A DNA stretch of 64,000 bases, taken from Gemmatimonadota bacterium. Lineage in GTDB: Bacteria; Gemmatimonadota; Gemmatimonadetes; Longimicrobiales; Gaopeijiaceae. The DNA lies in NCBI GenBank assembly GCA_015664885.1, contig DQPL01000064.1:1-64000 (forward strand), given 5' to 3'. A program made the translations under genes and the position numbers. The number at the start of each line of letters is the position of its first letter. Position 1 is the stretch's first letter. The notes below the pieces were generated by a model, which did no database searches, was not told the origin of the DNA, and worked only from the letters and a program-made list of their open reading frames with translations. Of the stretch, positions 1 through 9,174 are shown piece after piece.

Positions 1-2
1 CG

Positions 3-497
3 GAAGACGCCGGCGCGGTCGTGGCCCCCGGCCACGGGAAGGTGATCTCGATCTCGGAGGTCGACGAGCCGACGTTCATGGACGGCCCCGCCCGCCGCAT
101 CACGATCTTCCTTTCCATCTTCGACGTGCATGTGCAGCGCGCGCCGGTGAGCGGTCTCGTCGAGCATCGATCGTACAAACCGGGCAAGTATCTGGCCGCC
201 TGGAATGAGAAGGCGTCGGCGGACAATGAACAGTCCTCGATCGGGATCTCCACCCCGCAGGGCAAGGTTCTGGTCCGTCAGATTGCCGGCCTGATCGCAC
301 GCCGAATCGTGTCCGATCCGTCCGAAGGCGACGAGGTGGCACGCGGCGCCCGCATCGGTCTCATTCGCTTCGGCTCGCGTGTCGACCTCTTCATGCCCCT
401 GGATTGGCAGTTGGTCAGTTCCGTCGGCGACCGGGTTCGGGTAGGTTCGTCTGTGCTCGCTCGATTCCCCCTTTCCGATCACGCTCCTGGACGCTGA
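3..497 (+). CDS. psd: Phosphatidylserine decarboxylase, 3' part (5' end outside window)
   Basis: Makes phosphatidylethanolamine from phosphatidylserine at the inner membrane. The reading frame is open from the window edge (E-D-A-G-A-V-V-A-P-G-H-G-K-V), so the GTG at 21 given by the ORF track is internal and the true start lies upstream. The visible part holds the family's SP/APxxGKV region, the FLSIFDVHVQRAP segment, and near the C-terminus RFGSRVDLF. The Gly-Ser there is where family members self-cleave to form the pyruvoyl cofactor and the short alpha chain. The late position of this site fits the short archaeal/alphaproteobacterial-type Psd. The stop is 3 bp before pssA, the preceding enzyme of the pathway, so the two are very probably co-transcribed. 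Confidence 0.9.
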   Translation, partial: EDAGAVVAPGHGKVISISEVDEPTFMDGPARRITIFLSIFDVHVQRAPVSGLVEHRSYKPGKYLAAWNEKASADNEQSSIGISTPQGKVLVRQIAGLIARRIVSDPSEGDEVARGARIGLIRFGSRVDLFMPLDWQLVSSVGDRVRVGSSVLARFPLSDHAPGR

Positions 498-500
498 GGA

Positions 501-1370
501 ATGAGAAGGCCGCGCGCCCCGCGTCGAGAGACGCTGCAGAAAGGGATCATCATCCTTCCGTCTGCCTTCACGCTCGGCAACCTTTTCTTCGGGATCTACG
601 CGATCATCGCCGCCACGCGTGGCGATCTCGTGTGGGCGGGGTGGTTCATCGTCTTCGCCGGCACGCTCGACATGCTGGATGGGAGCGTCGCCCGCTTCAC
701 GCGCACGGGATCCCGCTTCGGCGCCGAGCTCGACTCGCTCGTCGATGTGATCTCGTTCGGGGTCGCACCGGGCTTCATCATCTACGAGATCTTCTTCGTC
801 GACGCTCAGTGGGCGTGGCTTCTGTCGTTCGTGTACATAACGGCCGTCGTGCTACGGCTCGCGCGCTTCAATATCGAGCACGATGGGGAGGCGAAACGCC
901 ACTTCCACGGGTTGCCGTCGCCCGCAGCGGCAGGGACCCTCGCTACCTACTATCCGTTCAGCCAAACGGCCTTCTTCGAGACTTATCTGAGCGACCTTCC
1001 GTGGGCTCAGATCATGGGCGTGGGCATGGTGCTGCTCGGTGTGCTGCTCGTGAGCCACGTGCCCTACGCCAAGGTGCCGAAGATCGGCGTCCGCACCGCG
1101 AAAGGCGCGCTGAACACCGTTTTCGTACTCAGTAATCTCTTCGCAGCGCTCGCCGTGCCCCAGTACTACTTCTTCAGCGTGGGCATTCTCTACCTCTCTT
1201 GGGGCTTGATCAGGTCAGTCCTTCTCGGACTGCTCGACCGACTCCCCAGCGGGGATCCGCTGCTGGAAGAAGACGAGGACAACCTCGACGACCGCGCAGA
1301 GGTTCGCACGCTCGAATATTCCGACTTCAGCGGTCACGATCCCGAACGATCCATGGAGGAAGAAGCTTGA
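501..1370 (+). CDS. pssA: CDP-diacylglycerol--serine O-phosphatidyltransferase
   Basis: Integral membrane enzyme that condenses CDP-diacylglycerol with serine to give phosphatidylserine, the substrate of the psd product just upstream. The 289-aa protein carries a perfect CDP-alcohol phosphatidyltransferase signature, D-G-x2-A-R-x8-G-x3-D-x3-D (DGSVAR...GAELDSLVD), around residues 55-80. Several hydrophobic helices surround it (LGNLFFGIYAIIA, FIVFAG, LLSFVYITAVVL, VLLGVLLV). The tail is acidic (EEDEDNLDD) and probably cytoplasmic. The ATG follows the psd stop by 3 bp with GAGGA just before it. The last codons contain the GGAGGAAG that serves as ribosome-binding site for purS, linking lipid and purine genes in one transcript. 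Confidence 0.95.
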   Translation: MRRPRAPRRETLQKGIIILPSAFTLGNLFFGIYAIIAATRGDLVWAGWFIVFAGTLDMLDGSVARFTRTGSRFGAELDSLVDVISFGVAPGFIIYEIFFVDAQWAWLLSFVYITAVVLRLARFNIEHDGEAKRHFHGLPSPAAAGTLATYYPFSQTAFFETYLSDLPWAQIMGVGMVLLGVLLVSHVPYAKVPKIGVRTAKGALNTVFVLSNLFAALAVPQYYFFSVGILYLSWGLIRSVLLGLLDRLPSGDPLLEEDEDNLDDRAEVRTLEYSDFSGHDPERSMEEEA

Positions 1371-1639
1371 GCCAGTTTCGACTGGAAGTCCGAGTAAAAC
1401 CGCGCCCGGGCATCCTCGACCCCCAGGGCAAAGCCATCCACCATGCGTTGAACTCCCTCGGGTGGGAGGGCGTCGATGACGTCCACGTGGGAAAGGCCAT
1501 CTATCTGGACCTGGTTGCCGACGATGCGGACGCCGCGATGGAAGCGGCGGAAGCGATGTGTCGAAAGCTGCTCGCGAATCCCGTGACGGAAACATTCGAG
1601 GTGTCGCTGGTCGAGGAACCCGTAGGGGCTGAGTCGTGA
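1367..1639 (+). CDS. purS: Phosphoribosylformylglycinamidine synthase subunit PurS
   Basis: Small scaffold subunit of the three-part FGAM synthase (PurS-PurQ-PurL), step 4 of purine synthesis. It helps channel ammonia from PurQ to PurL. The ORF track starts at 1199, but homologous sequence begins at the TTG at 1367 ([12 protein letters not shown]), which overlaps the pssA stop as TTGA and has GGAGGAAG about 6 bp upstream. That start gives 90 aa, near the usual 80-90. The family motifs [25 protein letters not shown] and [13 protein letters not shown] are visible. Its stop overlaps the purQ start (GTGA). Confidence 0.92.
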   Translation: MSQFRLEVRVKPRPGILDPQGKAIHHALNSLGWEGVDDVHVGKAIYLDLVADDADAAMEAAEAMCRKLLANPVTETFEVSLVEEPVGAES

Positions 1640-2334
1640 GAGTCGCGGTCGTCACCTTTCCAGGCTCGAACTGCGACTACGACCTCTATAAGGCTGCGCA
1701 GCAGGTAGGCGCCGAAGCCACCTTCGTTTGGCACCGGGAGCGCGGCCTCGATGGTTATGATGCGGTGCTGCTGCCGGGGGGGTTCTCGTACGGTGACTAT
1801 CTGCGCGCCGGAGCAATCGCGCGCATGAGCCCGGTCATGGAAGACGTCATCGAATTCGCCCGGACCGGGGCGCCAGTAATCGGCATCTGCAACGGCTTCC
1901 AGATCCTCTGCGAGGCAGGATTGCTTCCTGGCGTGCTGGTACGCAACGCGTCACTTCTGTTCGCCGGCAAGGACGTTCGGCTCCGGGTGGAGCGCGCAGA
2001 TACGCTCTTCACAGGTGACTATGAGCCAGGCCAGATCTTGCGTGTGCCCATCGCCCACGGAGAGGGGAACTACGAGGCTGACGAAGCAACGCTCAAACAC
2101 CTGGAGGACGAGGGGCACGTCGTGTTTCGCTACGTCGACGCCGAGGGCGAAGCCACGGATGCGGCCAATCCCAATGGGTCCTGGCACAATATCGCGGGCA
2201 TCATCAACGACAACGGCAACGTGCTGGGTATGATGCCTCACCCCGAGAGGGCAATGGAGGAGCTCCTCGGTTCTACGGACGGAATCGGCGTATTCACTTC
2301 GCTCGCCGCGAGCCTTTCGGCTGTCGGGAGCTAA
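1636..2334 (+). CDS. purQ: Phosphoribosylformylglycinamidine synthase subunit PurQ (glutaminase)
   Basis: Class I glutamine amidotransferase subunit that hydrolyses glutamine and supplies ammonia for FGAM synthesis. The 232-aa protein shows the PurQ motifs in order: [26 protein letters not shown], the nucleophile elbow [17 protein letters not shown] (Cys about residue 85), HGEGNY, and the His/Glu pair in [13 protein letters not shown]. The GTG start overlaps the purS TGA by 4 bp, consistent with coupled translation and a stoichiometric complex. About 30 bp separate it from purL. Confidence 0.96.
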   Translation: MRVAVVTFPGSNCDYDLYKAAQQVGAEATFVWHRERGLDGYDAVLLPGGFSYGDYLRAGAIARMSPVMEDVIEFARTGAPVIGICNGFQILCEAGLLPGVLVRNASLLFAGKDVRLRVERADTLFTGDYEPGQILRVPIAHGEGNYEADEATLKHLEDEGHVVFRYVDAEGEATDAANPNGSWHNIAGIINDNGNVLGMMPHPERAMEELLGSTDGIGVFTSLAASLSAVGS

Positions 2335-2366
2335 CTACAACACTTCATCAGGAAGACCTCAATACC

Positions 2367-4667
2367 GTGAGCACGGTCGACGAAGCCGTCACGGAGACCC
2401 TAGTCGCCCCCCGCCCGGGCGATCCCGAAATCACCCCTGAACTCGTCGCGGACCACGGCCTCTCGGTCGAGGAGTACGAGCGCATTCTCGACCTCATGGG
2501 GAGGCAGCTCACCTTCACGGAGTTGGGTGTCTTCAGCGCCATGTGGTCTGAGCACTGCGGCTACAAGAACTCCAAGCGTCTGCTCCGGCTGCTGCCCACC
2601 GAGGCTCCGTGGGTCATTCAGGGACCCGGCGAGAACGCCGGAGTCATCGACGTCGGCGAAGGCTACGCACTCGCGTTCAAGATCGAGTCGCACAACCACC
2701 CCTCCGCCGTCGAGCCGTATCAGGGTGCCGCCACGGGCGTGGGGGGCATACTGCGCGACATTTTCACGATGGGTGCTCGGCCCGTCGCAGTGCTGGACTC
2801 GCTGCGTTTCGGGGACCTGGACAGCGGGCGAGTCCGCTATCTGTTCGGCGGAGTAGTGGCCGGCGTGGGCGACTACGGTAATTGCATTGGCGTTCCCAAC
2901 ATCGGCGGCGAGGTCGTCTTCGACCGTGGCTACGAGGGTAATCCCATCGTCAACGCGATGTGCCTCGGCCTGATGAAGACCGAAGAGCTGATCACGGCGT
3001 CCGCCGCTGGCGTCGGCAACCCGCTCATGACCGTAGGCGCGCGCACGGGTCGCGACGGCATTCACGGGGCCACCTTCGCGAGCGAAGAGCTCAGCGAGGA
3101 TGCCGACGAATCTTCACGCCCGCAAGTTCAAGTGGGGGACCCGTTTACAGAGAAGCTGCTTCTCGAGGCCAGCCTCGAGCTGATCGCGAGTGGGGCCATC
3201 ACGGGCATTCAGGACATGGGCGCCGCCGGCATCACGTCATCGGCCTCCGAAATGGCTGGCCGCGCCGGAAACGGAGTCGAGATCGACATGGCCCTCGTGC
3301 CGGTTCGCGAACAGGGCATGACGCCGTACGAGATCCTGCTCTCCGAGTCGCAGGAGAGAATGCTGGTTGTCGCCGAGAAGGGCCGCGAGCACGAGGTCGT
3401 GAGCATCCTCGAGAAGTGGGAGCTCGAGGCGAAGGTCATCGGTCAGGTCACCGACGACGGCCGTTTCCGGGTACTCGAGGGCGGAGTTACCGTCGCCGAT
3501 ATTCTCGCGCTGCCGCTCACGGACGGTTGCCCGACCTACGAGCGGGAGGGCGTCGAAGGCGAGGACATCAAGCTGCTCCGGGAGACCGATCTGAGCGAGC
3601 ATATGCTGCCACGCGGCAATCTCACTGGACTCTTCCGGAAGCTGCTAGGCTCTCCCAACATCGCATCGAAACGATGGGTCTATCACCAGTACGATACAAC
3701 GGTACGTACCGCCACCGCGGTCCGCCCGGGGGGAGACGCCGGCGTCATCCGGATCCGCGGCACCAGCAAGGCGGTGGCCGCCACCACCGACTGCAACGGT
3801 CGCTTCGTCTACCTGCAGCCCCGTACGGGGGCAATGATCGCGGTCGCGGAGGCCGCCCGTAATCTCGTATGCGTAGGCGCCCAACCGACGGCGATCACGA
3901 ACAACCTGAACTTCGGCAACCCGCTCAAGGCACATATCTACTACCAGTTCAGGGAAGCCGTGCTGGGAATGAAAGAGGCGTGCGAGGCGTTCGAAACCCC
4001 GGTCACAGGGGGGAATGTGTCGTTCTACAACGAGACCGACGGGGTCGCGATCTACCCGACACCGGTCATCGGCATGGTCGGCGTGATCGACGACGCGTCC
4101 AAGATCGTTGGCCAGGCATTTCAGACGGAGGGAGACGATATCGTACTGCTCGGTGAAAATACCGATGAGCTTGGCGGCTCGGAGTACTTGTACGTGACGG
4201 CCCGCCTCGTCGCAGGCGCGCCCCCGTCGCTCGATCTGGGTAAGGAGCGGGCGTTACAGCAGGCGGTGTTGATGATGACGCACGGCCGCCACCTCAGGTC
4301 GGCACGTGACTGCTCGGATGGCGGGCTGGCCTGCACGCTCGCCGAATGCGCGCTCGGAGACGGTGAAGCACCGATCGGCATCTCGGTTGAACTCGATGAC
4401 GACCTGCCGCCGGTCGCCGTGCTGTTCGCGGAATCCCAAGGCCGGATCGTCATTTCGTGCGCCGCGGATCAGACCGTTCATGTCCTGCGCATCGCGAAGG
4501 AGCACGGCGTGCCGGCCGCGAAGATCGGATCCGTAACCACCGGCGGCAGCCCCTTCCGGATCGTCATGCCCGAGGGCAAGATGGAGGCCGACCTGGTCGA
4601 GATGGCAGACGCCTATTTTGGGGCTTTGCCGAGAATCATGGACGCCCCATCGACCGCAGGAGCCTGA
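2367..4667 (+). CDS. purL: Phosphoribosylformylglycinamidine synthase subunit PurL
   Basis: Synthetase subunit that uses ATP and PurQ-derived ammonia to convert FGAR to FGAM. At 766 aa it is the small bacterial PurL type that needs separate PurS and PurQ, both encoded just upstream. Visible motifs are [12 protein letters not shown] (catalytic His), the glycine-rich [10 protein letters not shown] and [20 protein letters not shown] near residues 90-125, GIQDMGAAG, and in the second AIR-synthase-like half [18 protein letters not shown] and DCSDGGLA. The start is GTG with GGAAG upstream. The gene ends 1 bp before the purF ATG. Confidence 0.97.
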   Translation: MSTVDEAVTETLVAPRPGDPEITPELVADHGLSVEEYERILDLMGRQLTFTELGVFSAMWSEHCGYKNSKRLLRLLPTEAPWVIQGPGENAGVIDVGEGYALAFKIESHNHPSAVEPYQGAATGVGGILRDIFTMGARPVAVLDSLRFGDLDSGRVRYLFGGVVAGVGDYGNCIGVPNIGGEVVFDRGYEGNPIVNAMCLGLMKTEELITASAAGVGNPLMTVGARTGRDGIHGATFASEELSEDADESSRPQVQVGDPFTEKLLLEASLELIASGAITGIQDMGAAGITSSASEMAGRAGNGVEIDMALVPVREQGMTPYEILLSESQERMLVVAEKGREHEVVSILEKWELEAKVIGQVTDDGRFRVLEGGVTVADILALPLTDGCPTYEREGVEGEDIKLLRETDLSEHMLPRGNLTGLFRKLLGSPNIASKRWVYHQYDTTVRTATAVRPGGDAGVIRIRGTSKAVAATTDCNGRFVYLQPRTGAMIAVAEAARNLVCVGAQPTAITNNLNFGNPLKAHIYYQFREAVLGMKEACEAFETPVTGGNVSFYNETDGVAIYPTPVIGMVGVIDDASKIVGQAFQTEGDDIVLLGENTDELGGSEYLYVTARLVAGAPPSLDLGKERALQQAVLMMTHGRHLRSARDCSDGGLACTLAECALGDGEAPIGISVELDDDLPPVAVLFAESQGRIVISCAADQTVHVLRIAKEHGVPAAKIGSVTTGGSPFRIVMPEGKMEADLVEMADAYFGALPRIMDAPSTAGA

Positions 4668-4668
4668 C

Positions 4669-6093
4669 ATGACGATGCCGTGGGTCGACGAGAGTCCACG
4701 CGAAGAATGTGGCGTGGTTGGCATCAGTGGCATGGACGTGGCGGCGGAGCACGCATTCCTGGCGATGTACGCGTTACAGCACCGAGGTCAGGAAGCCGCC
4801 GGCATGGTGACCTTCGACGAGGAGGGCCTCCACGTGCTGAAGGGCCCGGGCGCGGTGGGTGACGTCTTCGAGACGTGGTCGATCCGAAAGAAGTTGCGCG
4901 GCCGCACCGCCGTCGGGCATCTGCGCTACTCCACGGCCGGCGGCAGCGATCTGGAGAACATCCAGCCGATCACGGCACGCTATGCGAACGGCACCATCGC
5001 GCTGGCTCACAACGGCAACCTCACCAACCACTTCGATCTGAGAAAGCGACTGGTCGACGACGGGGCCATCTTCCGCACCACGTCCGATTCGGAAACGCTG
5101 ATTCACCTGATCGCGAAGTCACGTCATGATACCGTCGACGCACAGGTCGACGACGCGCTCACGCATCTGGAAGGAGCATTTTCGATCGTGCTCGCGATTG
5201 ACGAGACGATTTATGCAGCGCGCGACCCTCGAGGATTTCGACCGCTGGTACTGGGCCGGAAAGACGGCGGAGCGATCGTCACCAGCGAAACGTGCGCTTT
5301 GGACATCCTCGGCGCCGAGTACGTGCGTGACCTCCAGCCCGGCGAGGTCATCCGCATACGCGACGGCGTGGTCAAGCAGCTGCGTTCGTTGCCCCCTGCC
5401 GAGCACCCGTCTCCGTGCATCTTCGAGCTCGTCTATTTCTCGCGCCCGGACTCGCGCCTGTGGGGGATCAGCGTCGACGCGGCACGCCGCGCATTCGGCC
5501 GCCAGTTGGCAAAGGAGCACCCGGTCGAGGCAGACGCTGTGATCGCGGTTCCAGACAGCGCCAACTCGGCGGCTCTCGGTTATGCCGAGGAAAGTGGCAT
5601 TCCGTTCGAGCTCGGCATGCTGCGACACCACTACGTCGGGCGCACTTTCATCAAGCCGTCTCAGGAGGACAGGGACTTCGGCGCGCGCATGAAGTACAGT
5701 CCGGTGCGAGGGGTACTGGAGGGGCGCCGCGTGGTCGTGGTGGACGACTCGCTCGTGCGCGGTACGACGAGCCGATCATTGGTGCGGATGCTGCGGGGCG
5801 CGGGCGCAGACGAAGTCCATTTTCGCATCGGCTCGCCGCCGGTGAAGTGGCCGTGCTTCTACGGAATCGACATGCCGACCAAGGGCGAATTGATCGGCTC
5901 CAAGCTCGAAGTGCCTGAGATCGCCGGGGAGCTCGGCGTCGAGTCGCTCGGCTACCTCTCCTTGCAAGGAATGGTCGATGCCGTGGCGACCGGCGGTCCG
6001 TATTGCACTGCCTGCTTCTCGGGAGACTACCCTACCCCGCTCGTCGATGTCGACAAGGGCTTCGTCTCCGAGGAGGGTCCTGCACGGAAATGA
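4669..6093 (+). CDS. purF: Amidophosphoribosyltransferase
   Basis: Catalyses the first committed step of purine synthesis: glutamine plus PRPP to phosphoribosylamine. The ORF track starts at 4618 inside purL; the ATG at 4669 follows the purL stop directly and has GCAGGAG upstream, giving 474 aa. A short propeptide (about 13 residues, ending SPREE) precedes the catalytic Cys in CGVVGI, so maturation by propeptide removal is expected. The PRPP loop is VVVVDDSLVRGTTS. Cysteines in SETCALDILG, KWPCFYGID and YCTACFSGDYP match the four [4Fe-4S] ligands of the Bacillus-type enzyme, so this is probably the oxygen-sensitive cluster-bearing form. The stop overlaps add (ATGA). Confidence 0.97.
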   Translation: MTMPWVDESPREECGVVGISGMDVAAEHAFLAMYALQHRGQEAAGMVTFDEEGLHVLKGPGAVGDVFETWSIRKKLRGRTAVGHLRYSTAGGSDLENIQPITARYANGTIALAHNGNLTNHFDLRKRLVDDGAIFRTTSDSETLIHLIAKSRHDTVDAQVDDALTHLEGAFSIVLAIDETIYAARDPRGFRPLVLGRKDGGAIVTSETCALDILGAEYVRDLQPGEVIRIRDGVVKQLRSLPPAEHPSPCIFELVYFSRPDSRLWGISVDAARRAFGRQLAKEHPVEADAVIAVPDSANSAALGYAEESGIPFELGMLRHHYVGRTFIKPSQEDRDFGARMKYSPVRGVLEGRRVVVVDDSLVRGTTSRSLVRMLRGAGADEVHFRIGSPPVKWPCFYGIDMPTKGELIGSKLEVPEIAGELGVESLGYLSLQGMVDAVATGGPYCTACFSGDYPTPLVDVDKGFVSEEGPARK

Positions 6094-7115
6094 GCCCTAC
6101 GTCCGAACGGCTACTCCGCATGCCCAAGGCGGAGCTGCACGTGCATTTGGACGGCAGCCTGCGTGCCTCGACCATGGTCGAGCTCGCGGCGGAGCAGGAT
6201 GTGCCGCTTCCGACGGACAACTCGGTGGCGTTGTACGACTACATGGTCGTCGACGATGCGGGCAACCTCGAGGACTACCTCGAGCGCTTCCACCTCACGC
6301 TGGCTTTGATGCAGGACGCCGAGGCGATCGAACGCGTCGCGTACGAGCTCGCAGAGGATCACGCCAACGAGAACGTGCGCTATGTCGAGGCCCGTTTCAG
6401 CCCCATTCTCAACGCACAGGGCGAATTGCAGGCCCATGAGGCGCTCGAAGCCGCGCTCGAGGGCCTGCGGCGGGCCGAAAGCGACTTCGACATCACTACC
6501 GGAGTCATCGTATGCGCCCTACGCAGCCTCGACCCTAGCGTTTCCAGCGAGATGGCCGAGCTCGCCGTGGCGTTCGCCGACCGAGGCGTATGCGCCTTCG
6601 ACGTAGCGGGTGCCGAAGCCGGCAACCCCGTGCGCGACCATCTCGAGGCCCTGCGCACCGCGCAAGGCGCCGGCCTCCCCATCACAATCCACGCCGGTGA
6701 AGGCTTCGGCGCGTCCTCGATACGGCAAGCTATCGAGGACGGTGGGGCGGGTCGGATCGGGCACGGTACGCGGCTGCTCGAGGACGAGTCTCTGCTCGCT
6801 CAAGTCAGGGACGCCGGCATCCCGCTCGAGATCTGCATCACCTCCAACGTACAGACTGGCGTAGCAGCCACGCACGCCGAACATCCCGTTCGGCACTACT
6901 ACGACGAGGGCCTTTCTGTCTGCCTCTGCACCGACAATCGCCTCATGTCCGGCGTGACGCTCACCGAAGAGTACGAGCACGCCCGCGACGACCTCGGCTT
7001 CACGTGGCTCGAGTTGCTGCGCATAGCGAGGATGGCCTTCGAGGCCTCCTACGCCGCCCCCGAGGTGAAGCAGAAGCGTCTGGACGACTTCGACCGGGAC
7101 GTAGTTGGTCTCTAG
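6090..7115 (+). CDS. add: Adenosine deaminase family protein
   Basis: Probably deaminates (deoxy)adenosine to inosine, a salvage step placed at the end of the purine operon. The ORF track begins at 6003, but ATG 6090 overlaps the purF stop (ATGA) and starts the conserved region MPKAELHVHLDGSLR, giving 341 aa. Metal and catalytic motifs are HVHLDGSL, HAGEGFG, GHGTRLLED and CTDNRLMSGVTLTEEY. The last has Asp-Asn where classical adenosine deaminases have Asp-Asp; the metal-ligand Asp itself is kept. As I recall, actinobacterial-type members also have TDNRLMS, so this is a subfamily trait rather than damage. Substrate could also be a modified purine nucleoside. Confidence 0.88.
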   Translation: MSPTSERLLRMPKAELHVHLDGSLRASTMVELAAEQDVPLPTDNSVALYDYMVVDDAGNLEDYLERFHLTLALMQDAEAIERVAYELAEDHANENVRYVEARFSPILNAQGELQAHEALEAALEGLRRAESDFDITTGVIVCALRSLDPSVSSEMAELAVAFADRGVCAFDVAGAEAGNPVRDHLEALRTAQGAGLPITIHAGEGFGASSIRQAIEDGGAGRIGHGTRLLEDESLLAQVRDAGIPLEICITSNVQTGVAATHAEHPVRHYYDEGLSVCLCTDNRLMSGVTLTEEYEHARDDLGFTWLELLRIARMAFEASYAAPEVKQKRLDDFDRDVVGL

Positions 7116-7151
7116 CGGCCTCCGTAGCGACCGAGGCTAGGGCCTCCGCGT

Positions 7152-7293
7152 GGGGGGCGCGCTCCCTGCCCCCCCCCCGCTCGCCCTTTACGGGTTCCGT
7201 GGATTGTGGGCTCGCTTAGCGACGCGACGCGGGGCTCTTGTGCCCGGTAAGTTGGGGGTGCGTCGCGTCGATACCCCAGGGAGCGCGCCCCCC
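7152..7293. repeat. Nested long inverted repeat between add and a lipoprotein gene
   Basis: Outer arms 7152-7168 (GGGGGGCGCGCTCCCTG) and 7277-7293 are perfect 17-bp reverse complements. Inner arms 7220-7230 (CGACGCGACGC) and 7260-7270 are perfect 11-bp reverse complements around a 29-nt loop. The whole lies in the 224-bp gap (7116-7339) between convergent genes, which holds nothing else I recognise. It could act as a bidirectional terminator-like fold or be a dispersed intergenic repeat. There is no T-run beside the arms, so it is not a classical intrinsic terminator. Confidence 0.7.
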
Positions 7294-7339
7294 GCCCAGG
7301 GCTCCACGCTTTGGGCTGGAAAGCGGCCCGCACGGCGCG

Positions 7340-7921
7340 TCACGCTTGGAGGCACAAAGGCCCCGCTACGCGAATCGCCCCCGCCGGACCGAAGTCATAC
7401 GAAGCCGTGCTCGGATTCGTCATCTCGACGGTGTAGCTCCCGGCGCGGAGACCGCTGAAGGAGTATTGACCGTTGGCGTCGGTAGCCGTTGCAGCGGTAG
7501 ACATACCGCCGATGGCAACGGAGACGCCCAAGATGCTGGTTCCGCCCACGGACACCGAGCCGATAATGGCCGATGTGCGGACGTAGGAACCGTCGAAGTT
7601 GGCGGTAACCACCTGACCAGAAGTCGCGATCGTCGCACCCTTGATGGTGGTTGTGAACGTCGCATCAGAGGCGTAGCCCGTGATGGTCAACGTATATGAA
7701 CCATACGGGACGTCGTTGAACTGGAAGGCGCCAGTGCCGTCCGTCGTCGCGGTAGGACCGGACGACAGTGTCACCGTAACGCCAACAGCAGCGACGGCGT
7801 CAATTGTGACCACGCCCGCGATCGTGCCTATGACCGGAGGAGCGACGACTGGGTCGACTCCCTCGTCACAAGCAGCGACTGCCACGAGCGCTGCGAGGGT
7901 CAAGTACTTAAAACGCTTCAT
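7340..7921 (-). CDS. Lipoprotein with two carboxypeptidase-regulatory-like repeats, possibly C-terminally truncated
   Basis: The ORF track starts at 8032, but the ATG at 7921 has AAGGTGAC upstream and begins a clear lipoprotein signal (MKRFKYLTLAALVAVAAC, lipobox Cys 18), giving 193 aa. Two tandem beta-sandwich repeats of the carboxypeptidase-regulatory-like type follow (GTIAGVVTI...YGSYTLTITGY and SAIIGSVSV...AGSYTVEMTNP). They are probably displayed on the outer membrane, but no enzymatic role can be assigned. After the second repeat the last ~20 residues (AGAIRVAGPLCLQA) do not look like the family and run toward the nested inverted repeat, so the original 3' end may have been lost. The 167-bp stretch upstream of the start shows no promoter I would defend. 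Confidence 0.7.
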   Translation of the reverse strand: MKRFKYLTLAALVAVAACDEGVDPVVAPPVIGTIAGVVTIDAVAAVGVTVTLSSGPTATTDGTGAFQFNDVPYGSYTLTITGYASDATFTTTIKGATIATSGQVVTANFDGSYVRTSAIIGSVSVGGTSILGVSVAIGGMSTAATATDANGQYSFSGLRAGSYTVEMTNPSTASYDFGPAGAIRVAGPLCLQA

Positions 7922-8088
7922 TGTCACCTTATTCCGTTGAGGAATGGATGAGGTGCCCGGATTGGGCACATGGGACCGAGGGGCTTCCAAGCAAGGGGGT
8001 GCCACTTCGTGTCCAGGCCTAAGCAACTTCACAGCAACGAGTTAGGGACTTGTCAGTATTCTGAAGCACCGCGGAAAATGGGCAAGTC

Positions 8089-9090
8089 TCAGATTTCTGA
8101 GGTTTCGTTTAGAAAGCCCTCCGCCAACGTGACGAAATCAGCCGAACCGACGTAGACCGGTGTGCGTTGGTGAAGCGACTCCGGGACGACGTCACACAAG
8201 TCCTGTAGCCCAGTAGTGGCGCGGCCCCCGGCCTGCTCGGCGATCATGGCGATGGGGGCGGCCTCATAGAGCAGTCGAAGCTTCCCGGACGGGTTCTCGT
8301 GGTCCGAGGGATACATGAAGATGCCGCCCTGGAGCAACGTGCGGTGGAAGTCGGCCACGAACGACCCGATATACCGTGAGCCGAAGCGACCATCGTTCTT
8401 CAGGTGGCTGATGAGGCGTTGCTGACCTTGGGACCAACGGTCGAAATACGCCTCATTCACTGAATAGACCCGGCGCGGCGGATCCGGAAAGCACATCTGG
8501 GGATGGCTGAGCACGAACTCACCGATCGAGGGATCGAGCGTGAAGCCATGCACGCCGGCACCCGTGGTGTACACCAGCATGGTCGAAGACCCGTAAAGCA
8601 CGTACCCGGCAGCAACCTGCCGAGAGCCGGGCTGGAGACAATCCTCCAATGTGCCTCGCTCGCCGCTGGTGATCTTGCGGTGGATGCTGAAGATGGTCCC
8701 GATCGACACATTCACGTCGATGTTCGACGAACCGTCCAACGGATCGAAGATCACCACGTAGTCCCCGGCGGGGAATTTCTCCGGGATCGGGATGTAGTCG
8801 TCGTTCTCCTCCGAGGCCATGCACGCGACCAGGCCGGTGTGGTCGAGGGCGCGGTACATCACACGGTTTGCGAACTCGTCAAGCTTCTGCACGTTCTCGC
8901 CGTGAACGTTTCGCTTGCCGGCAGCACCGAGGATGTCCACGAGCCCAGCCCTGTTGACCTCGCGCCCGATCACCTTGGCGGCGAGCGCGATGTCTTGCAG
9001 AAGGCTGGTGAACGCCCCGGTCGCCTCTGGGACCAGGCATTCTTGGTCGACAACGAAGCGCGAGATCGTGACCACGTGACTTTCGAGCAT
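8089..9090 (-). CDS. fbp: Fructose-1,6-bisphosphatase class I
   Basis: Hydrolyses fructose-1,6-bisphosphate to fructose-6-phosphate in gluconeogenesis. I chose the ATG at 9090 (MLESHVVTISRFV), giving 333 aa as is usual for class I enzymes; the longer track start at 9138 adds a non-conserved extension. Motifs: KVIGREVNRAGL, GENVQKLDEFAN, the metal-binding SEEND and FDPLDGSSNIDVNVSIGTIF, YGSSTMLVY, and the C-terminal YPSDHENPSGKLRLLYEAAP with AEQAGGRAT. The AMP-site region of allosteric homologues cannot be judged by eye. Confidence 0.96.
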   Translation of the reverse strand: MLESHVVTISRFVVDQECLVPEATGAFTSLLQDIALAAKVIGREVNRAGLVDILGAAGKRNVHGENVQKLDEFANRVMYRALDHTGLVACMASEENDDYIPIPEKFPAGDYVVIFDPLDGSSNIDVNVSIGTIFSIHRKITSGERGTLEDCLQPGSRQVAAGYVLYGSSTMLVYTTGAGVHGFTLDPSIGEFVLSHPQMCFPDPPRRVYSVNEAYFDRWSQGQQRLISHLKNDGRFGSRYIGSFVADFHRTLLQGGIFMYPSDHENPSGKLRLLYEAAPIAMIAEQAGGRATTGLQDLCDVVPESLHQRTPVYVGSADFVTLAEGFLNETSEI

Positions 9091-9174
9091 GTACGCTCTC
9101 GGGACGTGAGGTGAGCGGGCCGGAGCCGTGACGAGCACGGAGACCCCCGAGGATAGAAACCGCTCAGGAGCGCG

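Noticed and set aside
6910-6960. Asp-Asn instead of Asp-Asp in adenosine deaminase as an inactivating change
   Set aside because: The metal-ligand Asp is kept, and I recall the same TDNRLMS in other bacterial members.
7150-7699. Two plus-strand ORFs (102 and 153 aa) across the inverted repeat
   Set aside because: Made of repeat sequence and antisense of the lipoprotein; no protein features.
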